A DNA stretch of 49,136 nucleotides from JBIKLM01 sp044375105 (GTDB lineage Bacteria > Planctomycetota > UBA1135 > GCA-002686595), in contig JBILNK010000009.1 in the NCBI GenBank assembly GCA_044375105.1, positions 1 to 49,136 of the forward strand, given 5' to 3'. Below are positions 1 through 7,239 of this stretch, piece after piece (positions within the stretch are counted from its first letter, which is position 1; each line of letters opens with the position of its first letter). The notes under the pieces were generated by a model. It had not been told where the DNA came from. It saw only the letters and a program-made list of their open reading frames with translations, and made no database searches. A program made the position numbers and the translations under genes.

Positions 1-2
1 CC

Positions 3-341
3 ATGGAGACGATCGCCTTCGAGGACTTCGCGCGGGTCGAGCTGCGCGTCGGGCGGGTGCTCAGCGCCGAGCCCTTCCCAGAGGCCCGCAAGCCCGCCTA
101 CGTGCTGCAGGTCGATTTCGGCCCCGAGTTCGGCGTCAAGAAGTCGAGCGCCCAGATCACGGCCCTGTACCGGCCCGAGGAGCTGGTCGGGCGGTTGGTG
201 GTCGCCGTGGTCAACTTTCCTGCGAAACAGATCGGGCCGCTGATGTCGGAATGCTTGGTGACCGGCTTCCACGACGCCGAGGGGCGCGTGGCCCTGTGCG
301 TGCCCGATCGCGAGGTGCCCCTGGGAACCAAGCTGCTCTAG
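3..341 (+). CDS. csaA: CsaA-type tRNA-binding domain protein
   Basis: This is a 112-residue protein made of a single tRNA-binding OB-fold, the usual size for CsaA (about 110 residues). Family hallmarks seen are the N-terminal run VELRVGRVLSAEPFPEARKP, the GVKKSSAQIT stretch, NFPAKQIGP, and the late VTGFHD segment. CsaA proteins are cytoplasmic dimers that bind tRNA and have been described as export-related chaperones in Bacillus. The ATG at position 3 is the family start, so the gene appears complete although its promoter lies outside the window. The next gene begins 20 bp downstream on the same strand, so the two may be cotranscribed. The family assignment is solid. The physiological role here is inferred only from the family. 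Confidence 0.92.
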   Translation: METIAFEDFARVELRVGRVLSAEPFPEARKPAYVLQVDFGPEFGVKKSSAQITALYRPEELVGRLVVAVVNFPAKQIGPLMSECLVTGFHDAEGRVALCVPDREVPLGTKLL

Positions 342-361
342 ACCCCGGCGCCGCCTCCGCA

Positions 362-1093
362 ATGCCCTCGTTCGATCCCGAGCCCGACCGCCCGTCGGAC
401 CCCGCCGCCGCTCTCGATGGGGCCGTACCGCCGGCTTCGCCGACCCCAGCCCGGTCCGCCGAGCCCGCAGCAACCGCCGCGGCGGGCGCCGATCCGGCCG
501 ATGACGAACGTCCTCCGGCCCAGGCCTCCGAGGTCCCGCCCATGGCCGCGGCTTCGCCCGCCCCGCCCGAACCCTTCGCGATCGCGCGCTGGACCGTCGG
601 CCCCGAGTACCTGCTGGCCTCCTACGCCGACTGGCTGGCCCACCTTTCGCGTTGGGTGCGCCATTGGCCCTGGATCGCTTCGCTGCTGGCGCTCTCGAGC
701 CTCGCCGCGGGCCTGTGGTTCGAGCGGCCGCTGCTCTCCCTGACCCTGTCCCTGCTGGCGACCGTGGAAGTCGTGTGCGGCTTGGGCCACCAACGCTGGT
801 GGCTGCGCAAGGCCCTGCGCGGCAAGCGCCTCGGACGGCCGATCGAATTGCGCTTTTGCGAGCCCGGGTTCGAGCTGCATTCCGGCGATGAAGGCTGCTG
901 CCTGAGCTACGCCCTGGTGCGCGAATACACCTTGACCCCGAGCAGCCTGCGGCTCGATCTGGGCGGCGGGATGCGCTTCGTCGTGCTCGACCGCGACCTG
1001 ACGCCTGCGGATGGCAAGCGCCAGCTCGCCGAGCGCCTGGCGATCCTGGCCGGGCCCGCCACCCCGCGCTCGATCCCGGTCGAGGCCTGCTGA
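362..1093 (+). CDS. Membrane protein with YcxB-like C-terminal domain
   Basis: A 243-residue protein. Residues 1-70 are Pro/Ala-rich and probably disordered. Two hydrophobic segments at about 102-119 and 123-141 form a membrane hairpin. They are followed by a cytoplasmic domain of about 95 residues that resembles YcxB-like domains (PIELRFCEPGFELHSGDEG, then alternating beta-like segments, then MRFVVLDRDL). YcxB-like proteins are uncharacterised. The ATG at 362 gives a 20 bp gap after csaA. An alternative in-frame ATG at 542 would remove most of the low-complexity N-terminus, and the sequence alone does not decide between them. The fold is suggested by pattern only; no function is proposed. 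Confidence 0.65.
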   Translation: MPSFDPEPDRPSDPAAALDGAVPPASPTPARSAEPAATAAAGADPADDERPPAQASEVPPMAAASPAPPEPFAIARWTVGPEYLLASYADWLAHLSRWVRHWPWIASLLALSSLAAGLWFERPLLSLTLSLLATVEVVCGLGHQRWWLRKALRGKRLGRPIELRFCEPGFELHSGDEGCCLSYALVREYTLTPSSLRLDLGGGMRFVVLDRDLTPADGKRQLAERLAILAGPATPRSIPVEAC

Positions 1094-1626
1094 TGCCCTG
1101 AGAAACGATCGCCTCGGGCGCACACGGAGCCGTGGCGGAACGCCCGCGAGATGCCTTCGTCCCGCCACCGCCGGGCGCGAACGCTGGGATCGGGGCCGCG
1201 CGCGGATTCGTCCCCAGCCTCACAGGGGCCGGAGCAAGCCTCGACCCGGGCCCAGCCCGGATCGCCGCAGCCTCCCGCCGGGGGGCCGTGGCGATCGCCC
1301 GCGCCTGACCGTTCGGGGGTCGCTGGGCCTCCGCCCCAGGAGCCGGCGAATCCGGAGCCCGCGCCCGCGAAAGCCAGAGCGAGCGGGGCGCTCGCGGAGG
1401 CGGCCGGCCGCACCGGACCGGTCCTCCTCGAGGGCACCGGGCCGCGCCTCCCGGGCCGCGACGCCTGGCAAGGGACGCCACGCCGCACTCGCGCCGCGCC
1501 CCCCGCGCCGATGCCGGCCGCGCCGCTACCCGCCGCGCCGCTGCACGGGGGCCTGGACCCCGCAGGCCGCCGCCCTGCCCCGATTCCGGCCTCCTGTTGC
1601 CCGCCGCCAGCGCCTATGTTGGCTGC
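1094..1626 (+). other. Intergenic region, no gene seen
   Basis: About 530 bases of very GC-rich sequence between the YcxB-like gene and the first TusA-like gene. Open frames cross it on both strands, but their translations are Pro/Arg/Ala-rich low-complexity shadows without recognisable domains. No convincing hairpin or promoter was recognised. The promoter of the sulfur-relay cluster presumably lies in its 3' part. Confidence 0.5.
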
Positions 1627-1872
1627 ATGCCGGCCCCGCCCGCCCCGCTCGGACCCGCCGCCGACCGCTGGGACGCCGGCGACATGGGCTGCGGCGAGCT
1701 GATCGTGCTGCTGCGCGCGCGGATGCGTGCGCTGGCGCCCGGGCAGCTGCTGCACCTGACCGCCCGCGACCCGGGCGCCCCCGAGGACCTGCCCGCCTGG
1801 AGCCGCATGACCGGCCACCCACTGCGCCACGAGGCCCACCCGGACTACTGGTTCGAGCGCCGCGCCGATTGA
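1627..1872 (+). CDS. TusA-like sulfur carrier protein
   Basis: An 81-residue protein with the TusA/SirA two-layer fold pattern: a strand, then the Cys motif DAGDMGCGELIV at residues 16-27 (Cys22), a helix with LLRARMRAL, LAPGQLLHLTARDPGA, then EDLPAWSRMTGHPL. TusA proteins carry sulfur as a persulfide on this cysteine and pass it to acceptors in tRNA thiolation, cofactor synthesis or sulfur oxidation. In classical TusA the Cys is followed by Pro (CPxP); here it is Cys-Gly. The ATG at 1627 was chosen because it places the motif 20 residues from the start, as in the family. A TTG at 1597 would add ten residues. A DsrE-like gene follows 135 bp downstream and a second TusA-like domain lies 0.6 kb further on, so this looks like one sulfur-relay cluster. 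The substrate is not known. Confidence 0.75.
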   Translation: MPAPPAPLGPAADRWDAGDMGCGELIVLLRARMRALAPGQLLHLTARDPGAPEDLPAWSRMTGHPLRHEAHPDYWFERRAD

Positions 1873-2007
1873 GCCCTGCGGGCGGGGCGCCACGGAGCGC
1901 CCCGAGCCGCGGCGAGCGCCCGCGGCCCCCCGAGCTCCGCGACACACCCAGCTCTTGCTCGCTCCCCGACCCCGCGCCCTCCCCGAAACCCCTCGCCCCC
2001 CGATCCC

Positions 2008-2370
2008 ATGCCCGGCAAATTCTGCGTTTCCCTGACCTTCGCCAAAGACAACCGCGACAAAGCCACCGTGGGCTTCGTGGTCGCCAACGCCGCCGCGGGC
2101 TCCGAGAAGTCGACCCTGGTGTTCCTCTCGACCGAAGCGGTGCGCCTGGCGGTGCCCGGCTACGCCGACGAGATCCACGAGGAGGGCTTCGCGCCGCTCA
2201 AGGACCTGATCGCCAACTTCGTGGCCGCCGGCGGCACGATCTACGTCTGCTCGCCCTGCTTCAAGAAGCGCGGCCTCGACGAAACCAAGCTGATCCCCGG
2301 CGCCAAGATCGTCGGCGGGGCCAAGCTGGTCGAGTGGCTGTCCGACGGCTCGCCCTGCGTTTCTTTCTGA
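2008..2370 (+). CDS. DsrE-family sulfur-relay protein
   Basis: A 120-residue single-domain DsrE/DsrF-like protein. The alpha/beta pattern is clear: KFCVSLTF, a helix, STLVFLSTEAVRLA, then GGTIYVCSPCFKKRGL at about residues 75-90, and IVGGAKLVEWL. Cys81 and Cys84 form a CxxC-like pair in the loop where DsrE proteins carry the sulfur-binding cysteine, and Cys117 lies at the C-terminus. DsrE-type proteins exchange persulfide sulfur with TusA proteins. This gene sits between one free TusA-like protein and a TusA-like domain fused to a methyltransferase, so a transfer chain among the three is a reasonable inference. The next gene starts 55 bp downstream. Family assignment is firm; the acceptor is unknown. 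Confidence 0.85.
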   Translation: MPGKFCVSLTFAKDNRDKATVGFVVANAAAGSEKSTLVFLSTEAVRLAVPGYADEIHEEGFAPLKDLIANFVAAGGTIYVCSPCFKKRGLDETKLIPGAKIVGGAKLVEWLSDGSPCVSF

Positions 2371-2425
2371 AGCCGGCGCGATCCCTCCGCCGACCCAGGC
2401 CCCGCACCCGCGCCCCAGCGGTCCG

Positions 2426-3988
2426 ATGACCTCCGACGCCTCGCTGCCCCCCGACGCCTCCTTCGACGGCGGGGACCTGGACTGCGGCAACGGCCTGCTG
2501 CTGCTGATCCGGCGCCACATCGACCCGCTGCTGCCCGGCCAGCGGCTCGAGCTGTTCTCCACCGAGATCTCGGTCGACGAGGACCTGCCCGCCTGGTGCC
2601 GGCTGACCGGCAACCCCCTGATCGCCTTCGAAAAGACAGGTCGCCAGCGGCGCTTCCTGATCCAAAAAGGCGGCCCGCCGGCCAGCGGGCCGTCGGCGTC
2701 GCGCCCGGAGACCGCTGCTCGTCGCCCCGACTCAGGGCGAGCCAGGGAGGCCCTGCCCGCAGAGGGCCTGGTCCGCTCCGCCGCTGAGCGCCCGGCTGCC
2801 GGGGCCGGCGAGCGCCAGCCCCGGGAGCTGCCCCAGATCGCGCCCTACGCGCCCCTGGGCGTGGGCTCCTGGCCGCGGCCGCGCTGGCTGCTCGAGGCCC
2901 TGCACCAGCGCCTCGAGGGGCGCCTCCCCGAGCCCGACTTCGAGGCCACCGCCGACGACGCCGTGCGCCTGTGCGTGGCCGCCCAGGTCGCGGCCGGGGC
3001 CGAGGTGCTCAGCGACGGCGAGATGCGCCGCGACAGCTACGCCAGCTTCGTGGGCGCGCGCCTCGACAACTGCCAGCTGATCCCGATCAGCGACCTGTTG
3101 CCCTACGTCGAGCACCCCGAGGAGTTCGAGCGCGAGCTGCGCGCCCTGGACGTGCCCGCCTCCAAGGTGCGCCATCCGGCGGTCTTCGGACCCCTGCGAC
3201 GGTCCAAGCCCCTGGCCTTGCACGAAGCGCGTTTCCTGCGCTCCCAGAGCCCCCTGCCGATCAAGGTGGCCCTGCCCGGGCCCTACCTGCTGACGCGCAC
3301 CCTGTGGCTCGATTGCCTGCTCGAGCGCGCCTATGCGACCCGCGAGGCCCTGGCCGCCGACGTGGTGCGTATCCTGCGCGAGGAACTCGCCGAGCTGCTG
3401 GCCGAGGGCGTGTCCGTGGTGCAGTTCGACGAGCCGGTGCTGTCCGAGGTGGTCTTTGGCCGCGCCGCCAAGCAGCGCTCGTTCATGTGCGGCGCGCTCA
3501 GCGAGCGCGGCGAGCCGGCCGCCGAGCTGGCTTTCGCCGCCGAGCTATTGGCCGCCGTGACCGACGGCCAACCCCGCGAGCGCCTCGGCCTGCACGTCTG
3601 CCGCGGCAACTGGACCCCCGACGAAAGTGCGGCCCTCTCCGGCGATTACGGCCCGCTGCTGCCCTTCCTGGCAGAGGCCCCGGTCGGCACCCTGTTCCTC
3701 GAAGCCTGCACCCCGCGCGCCGGCGACCTGGCCCTGCTCGCCGCCCTGCCCGATGACAAGCGCGTGGCTCTCGGCTGCGTCAACCCCAAGGACCCCGCCA
3801 TCGAGGCTCTCGAAGCCGTGCTCGCCCGCGCGCGCCGCGCCGAATCCCTGCTGGGCCCCGGCCGCCTCTGGTTGACCGCCGACTGCGGCTTCGCCACCTT
3901 CGCCGACAACCCCGTCGCTTCCAACCCCGCCGCTAGCGCCAAACTGACCCTGCTCGCCGAAGCCGCCCGCCGCCTGCGCGGCGGCTGA
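2426..3988 (+). CDS. TusA-like domain fused to MetE-type zinc methyltransferase
   Basis: A 520-residue fusion. Residues 12-85 are TusA-like (DLDCGNGLLLLIRR with Cys20, LPGQRLELFSTE, EDLPAWCRLTGNPL). A Pro/Ala/Arg-rich linker (about 86-135) leads to a core MetE/UROD-like barrel (about 138-520). The barrel keeps SDGEMRRDS with Glu199, the VVQFDEPVLSE motif, and all four expected zinc ligands: His390 and Cys392 in GLHVCRGNW, Glu426 in LFLEACTPR, and Cys487 in LTADCGF. MetE enzymes transfer a methyl group to a zinc-bound thiol, classically homocysteine. The large N-terminal half of canonical MetE (about 750 residues in total) is absent, as in folate-independent core methionine synthases. The fusion ties a sulfur carrier to thiol methylation. 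It may make methionine from a non-folate donor or methylate a protein-bound persulfide. The domains are well supported; the reaction is inferred. Confidence 0.82.
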   Translation: MTSDASLPPDASFDGGDLDCGNGLLLLIRRHIDPLLPGQRLELFSTEISVDEDLPAWCRLTGNPLIAFEKTGRQRRFLIQKGGPPASGPSASRPETAARRPDSGRAREALPAEGLVRSAAERPAAGAGERQPRELPQIAPYAPLGVGSWPRPRWLLEALHQRLEGRLPEPDFEATADDAVRLCVAAQVAAGAEVLSDGEMRRDSYASFVGARLDNCQLIPISDLLPYVEHPEEFERELRALDVPASKVRHPAVFGPLRRSKPLALHEARFLRSQSPLPIKVALPGPYLLTRTLWLDCLLERAYATREALAADVVRILREELAELLAEGVSVVQFDEPVLSEVVFGRAAKQRSFMCGALSERGEPAAELAFAAELLAAVTDGQPRERLGLHVCRGNWTPDESAALSGDYGPLLPFLAEAPVGTLFLEACTPRAGDLALLAALPDDKRVALGCVNPKDPAIEALEAVLARARRAESLLGPGRLWLTADCGFATFADNPVASNPAASAKLTLLAEAARRLRGG

Positions 3989-4353
3989 CTGGCGGGCAAA
4001 GGTCGACTCGGTCTGGGCCTGAACTGTCAGAAACCGCCCTCAGATGCTCTTTGCGCGCCATCCGGCGAGAGCAGAGGCTGGGATCTTCCCTACACGACGA
4101 TTTCTTCCGGCTGTGAGGCCTGAGGCCAGGCAAGCTCCCCCGCCGCAGCTCGCCATCAGGAGCACGAGGACCTCCACAACGAGACGAGAAACAAGGAAAT
4201 TCCAAAAAATCGCTTGCGAAGTTGCCCCCCCCTAGCATCCTGGAGGGAGCAAGAGAACAACATCTTCGGCCCATTCGACCAAGGTGACTGACGGAATATC
4301 CGTGCAACCCCCTCTGCCTTCACGTCGTCTCCGACCCTTCCAGGCACCAAGCT
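3989..4353 (+). other. Intergenic region, GC composition drops here
   Basis: About 365 bases in which base composition changes from very GC-rich to markedly AT-richer (for example around 4185-4215). No gene of credible composition is seen on either strand. It marks the left edge of an AT-richer accessory stretch running to about 7.1 kb. The promoter of the next gene probably lies in its right half, but no clear -35/-10 pair was recognised. Confidence 0.5.
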
Positions 4354-4815
4354 ATGGGACCCAAAATCAACTTTTCGCGCCAAGTTTGGCTCGCCGCTCT
4401 ACTCCTCGCCGCGCTCTGGCCAGTTCCTTTGGCTGTTTCTCAGTGGGCAGGAACTCAACTGTGCGCTACTTCTTCGACTTCCAGCGTAACTCTTGGAAAC
4501 GGGACGACGACAACCTATTTCTACCAGGTCGGCCAGGCCACCAGCGGAGCCGATGCTGAAGCCAAGGCGCTCGAAAAACTCAAGAAGCAGATTGCTGAGG
4601 CGGCCTTCCCGAGCATCTCGTGCGTGGGCTGCCCACTAGGCGACGTCGGCTGCGAGAAGTCAGTCGTAGCCTCGCAAGGAACCATCACGGTTGTGGGCAC
4701 CGCTCAGGAGGTATGGAGCAATGGCGTACTCCAGGGCTGGATCGTCGATGTGGCCTACCGGAGCCTCACAGTGGTACACATGACCTGCTCTGAATGTGGA
4801 CCAGTAGTTCCCTAA
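4354..4815 (+). CDS. Exported cysteine-containing hypothetical protein
   Basis: A 153-residue protein not confidently assigned to a family. Residues 1-29 form a signal peptide: basic start, LAALLLAALWPVPLAVS core, likely cleavage after AVS. The mature part contains a segment GQATSGADAEAKALEKLKKQ (about residues 63-82), faintly reminiscent of the helix in LPP20-like lipoprotein domains, then cysteine clusters CVGCPLGDVGC and CSEC that could form disulfides outside the cytoplasm. Codon use is visibly less GC-biased than in flanking genes. The ATG at 4354 is the only start that gives a full signal peptide. It is followed 125 bp later, on the same strand, by another orphan gene. Function unknown. 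Confidence 0.7.
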   Translation: MGPKINFSRQVWLAALLLAALWPVPLAVSQWAGTQLCATSSTSSVTLGNGTTTTYFYQVGQATSGADAEAKALEKLKKQIAEAAFPSISCVGCPLGDVGCEKSVVASQGTITVVGTAQEVWSNGVLQGWIVDVAYRSLTVVHMTCSECGPVVP

Positions 4816-4868
4816 CGACACCTGGGGCGTCTCCAGCGTGCGTCTGCGCGGATAACGAGATACGCTTG

Positions 4869-4917
4869 CCTTGGGACTCCCACAGGCTCGGGCAGTCCCA
4901 AGGGTAGATCCCTTGGG
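4869..4917 (+). promoter_or_regulatory. Two overlapping, mutually exclusive hairpins (attenuator-like)
   Basis: Three related blocks are visible: CCTTGGGACT at 4869-4878, AGTCCCAAGGG at 4894-4904, and CCCTTGGG at 4910-4917. Blocks 1 and 2 form a perfect 10-bp stem with a 15-nt loop. Blocks 2 and 3 form a perfect 8-bp stem with a 5-nt loop. Because block 2 is shared, only one hairpin can exist at a time. The second ends 23 nt before the ATG at 4941, and the intervening tail is moderately T-rich. This could be an attenuator, a translational switch or simply a terminator of the gene before. The pairing is seen; the role is inferred. Confidence 0.5.
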
Positions 4918-4940
4918 TATCGCTTCGTGTACTAATTCTT

Positions 4941-7052
4941 ATGCGTAACCGTTACCAGCGCCTCGGCTTCGGCCTGCTTGCCTTCTTCGTCGTACTCGCA
5001 ATAGTCCGGCTGCTCGTAGACCCATCCCAGCCAAGCGCCGGACCTACACAGTCCGCCCGATTCGATGTAGGCGCGCCTCTAGAATATCGCGAACTCGAAG
5101 TCACTTCAGGCGAATCGACTCACGCACACAGCTTGAGTTCCGTGGCCTCGCTCGAAAGTCGAGGGGCACTCAGTGATGAGCGCGGTAAGGAGGTGAGGGT
5201 GCTCTGGGACACACGCTTTCCAGAGAATGAATCGGGTCTTGTCGTGCAGGGCACGATCGACCTCCAGCTGATCGATGCCAAGGGACTTGCGGTCGCTCAA
5301 ATGGAGGTGCAAATCAGCCAAAACGTCGGGTACATCCCTTCCTGGCCAAAGTCAGCCTGCGCCTACAAGGTCAACCATAGCGAATTGGTCCGCTTGGCAG
5401 GGTCGAAACGTGATCCAGTGCTGCCGATCAAGTCGACAGGGGTGCTAGGGGCTTCGTTGCAGAGCCTAGACCTAGTCGTTTTGGAACCAGGGATTTATGC
5501 TTATTCCACCCTGACGGGCCGAGCCCTCAACCAGGTCTGGGTGAATCGCGGGGCGCCCGGAGCGACCTTCAGGGGGCCCGCACCCCTAGCCGAAGGGGGC
5601 GAGCGCACGCTGCACGCGGTGCCCGTCTCAAACTCGGATTCCCAACCGTCCGACCGGGTTTACATCGGAGCTCCCGGGCATGGCTGGGTCCGCGTAGAGA
5701 ACGCGGAAGCCCGAATCGGCGAACCCGTCATCGTGAACCTGGGCCCTGCGGGCACGGTACTGCTGGACTGCGCCCGCATCCGCGCGATGGCAACGCGCGC
5801 GGAGTTCAAGTACCTCGAAATCGGCTTGAGTCCAGCGGGCACCAGACCGGCACCCGCCCACGCCGACGGCCGAATCGCCCTCCAGACGACTCTGGACGCA
5901 ACCTACATTGCGAATGGAGGGGTGCTGCGATGGCAAGGAATAAACCCGGGGACTTACCATATTATCGTACAAGTTCCTGAATCCGATCGCGTGTGGGGAG
6001 GCTCACTCATGGTATCTCCCGATGGCGAGACTGTCGTCGATGACGAAATGCTTGGGATACTCGAAATCTCTATTCGCTCCGTGCAGCTGAGTTTCGAATA
6101 CCAAGACGATTTTCAGCTATTTGAAGGGATAGAAGCCAATTGCGGGGGCATGATCGGATCTGGAATCATCAGCGGAGGATTCTCGAAGACCCAGGACGAA
6201 AAAAGAAGCCGTGCGACATTTGAGCGGAGGTTGTGGGGTGAGTTGTCCAATTTAGACCTACTCCTGGCAGAGCATGCGGGTATGGTACTCTTCAGTAATC
6301 AAACCCTGAGGATTCTTCCCTGGGGGGTCAATGTAGCCACTGCTGGGGAGACGCTCATGCCGGATGGGTTGTTGGTCGTTCGCATACCCAAGCTGGAGTG
6401 GCGTGAGATCTCCGTTCTTGTCGACGGCAGTCCATGCCAGCTGCGGGAAGCGAGCATCTCCTACTGGCCCCAGGGTAACGATAGATCCGCGATGGACCGC
6501 CAATGCCTGCCGCGCTACTTTCCCTGCCCTAGAGGCTCCGAGAGTTCGTTCCGGTTCGTCCACTGGCCGCGCGCATTGCCTGAGGTGAAACTGGTGCTTG
6601 GCTCGGCCTGGGATCATCAACCGATTCCCTTGACCGGTGCGATCCTCGAGTCTGGAGTCCTGTCGCTCGAAACGCCGAGCTCGCGACCGGACTACATCTA
6701 CCTCGCTTTCGCGGCATCGGGAGTCGACTCCGGTTTCGACGAAGCAAGGGGTGTGCTCGAGCGCGCACGCTTCGCCAACGTCGAGGGGGGCGAGTTGTTG
6801 GGAATGATCAAGCGGGAAAAAGTGTCTGCGCCCGCGGCGAACCAAGCTCGGGGAACGAGCGGACACCGGGCCCAGCGTTCCAGACCAAAGGTCTACCAAG
6901 ATGTTTGGCGAATCGAAATCCCTCAGGCTGCACACCTGCTCTACCTTCCAGGCCGGTCGCCGTCCGAACCGCCCCGCGAGATTCCGGTGCGGGCACTGAT
7001 CGATGCGTGGCAGCACGTCGGCGCAGAGGATCCCCTGATCCTCTGGCCGTGA
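4941..7052 (+). CDS. Membrane-anchored large hypothetical surface protein
   Basis: A 703-residue protein with a short cytoplasmic start (MRNRYQR), one transmembrane anchor at about residues 8-26, and a long predicted extracytoplasmic region rich in beta-strand patterns. Segments such as GTIDLQLIDAKGLAVAQMEV, GTVLLDC, and LRWQGINPGTYHIIVQVPES resemble carboxypeptidase-regulatory-like or SpaA-like beta sandwiches common in planctomycete surface proteins, though no catalytic motif was found. The C-terminus (after about 620) is basic and Pro/Ser-rich. Base composition and codon use are less GC-rich than in the rest of the window. No Shine-Dalgarno is evident before the ATG at 4941, which lies just behind two alternative hairpins. 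Function unknown. Confidence 0.72.
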   Translation: MRNRYQRLGFGLLAFFVVLAIVRLLVDPSQPSAGPTQSARFDVGAPLEYRELEVTSGESTHAHSLSSVASLESRGALSDERGKEVRVLWDTRFPENESGLVVQGTIDLQLIDAKGLAVAQMEVQISQNVGYIPSWPKSACAYKVNHSELVRLAGSKRDPVLPIKSTGVLGASLQSLDLVVLEPGIYAYSTLTGRALNQVWVNRGAPGATFRGPAPLAEGGERTLHAVPVSNSDSQPSDRVYIGAPGHGWVRVENAEARIGEPVIVNLGPAGTVLLDCARIRAMATRAEFKYLEIGLSPAGTRPAPAHADGRIALQTTLDATYIANGGVLRWQGINPGTYHIIVQVPESDRVWGGSLMVSPDGETVVDDEMLGILEISIRSVQLSFEYQDDFQLFEGIEANCGGMIGSGIISGGFSKTQDEKRSRATFERRLWGELSNLDLLLAEHAGMVLFSNQTLRILPWGVNVATAGETLMPDGLLVVRIPKLEWREISVLVDGSPCQLREASISYWPQGNDRSAMDRQCLPRYFPCPRGSESSFRFVHWPRALPEVKLVLGSAWDHQPIPLTGAILESGVLSLETPSSRPDYIYLAFAASGVDSGFDEARGVLERARFANVEGGELLGMIKREKVSAPAANQARGTSGHRAQRSRPKVYQDVWRIEIPQAAHLLYLPGRSPSEPPREIPVRALIDAWQHVGAEDPLILWP

Positions 7053-7239
7053 GCTGCCCACGCTCGGTGCAATGGTTATTGCCGCCACCCGGCGGCTCGG
7101 CCAGCGAATCGAGCTGACTGCCCTTGGGGACGGAGGGTGGCAAGTCGGGTCTCGGTCTTGGCGATGCGGCTTGGCATGGTCCTATTGCGCACCGAGTTTC
7201 TTACTGCGGGAAACCCTCTTCGGCGCGAGTTTCGCGGGC

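Noticed and set aside
3964..3986. GC hairpin overlapping the stop of the TusA::MetE gene
   Set aside because: CCGCCGC/GCGGCGG stem encodes the Arg/Gly C-terminus and has no T-tract; better explained by codon composition than as a terminator.
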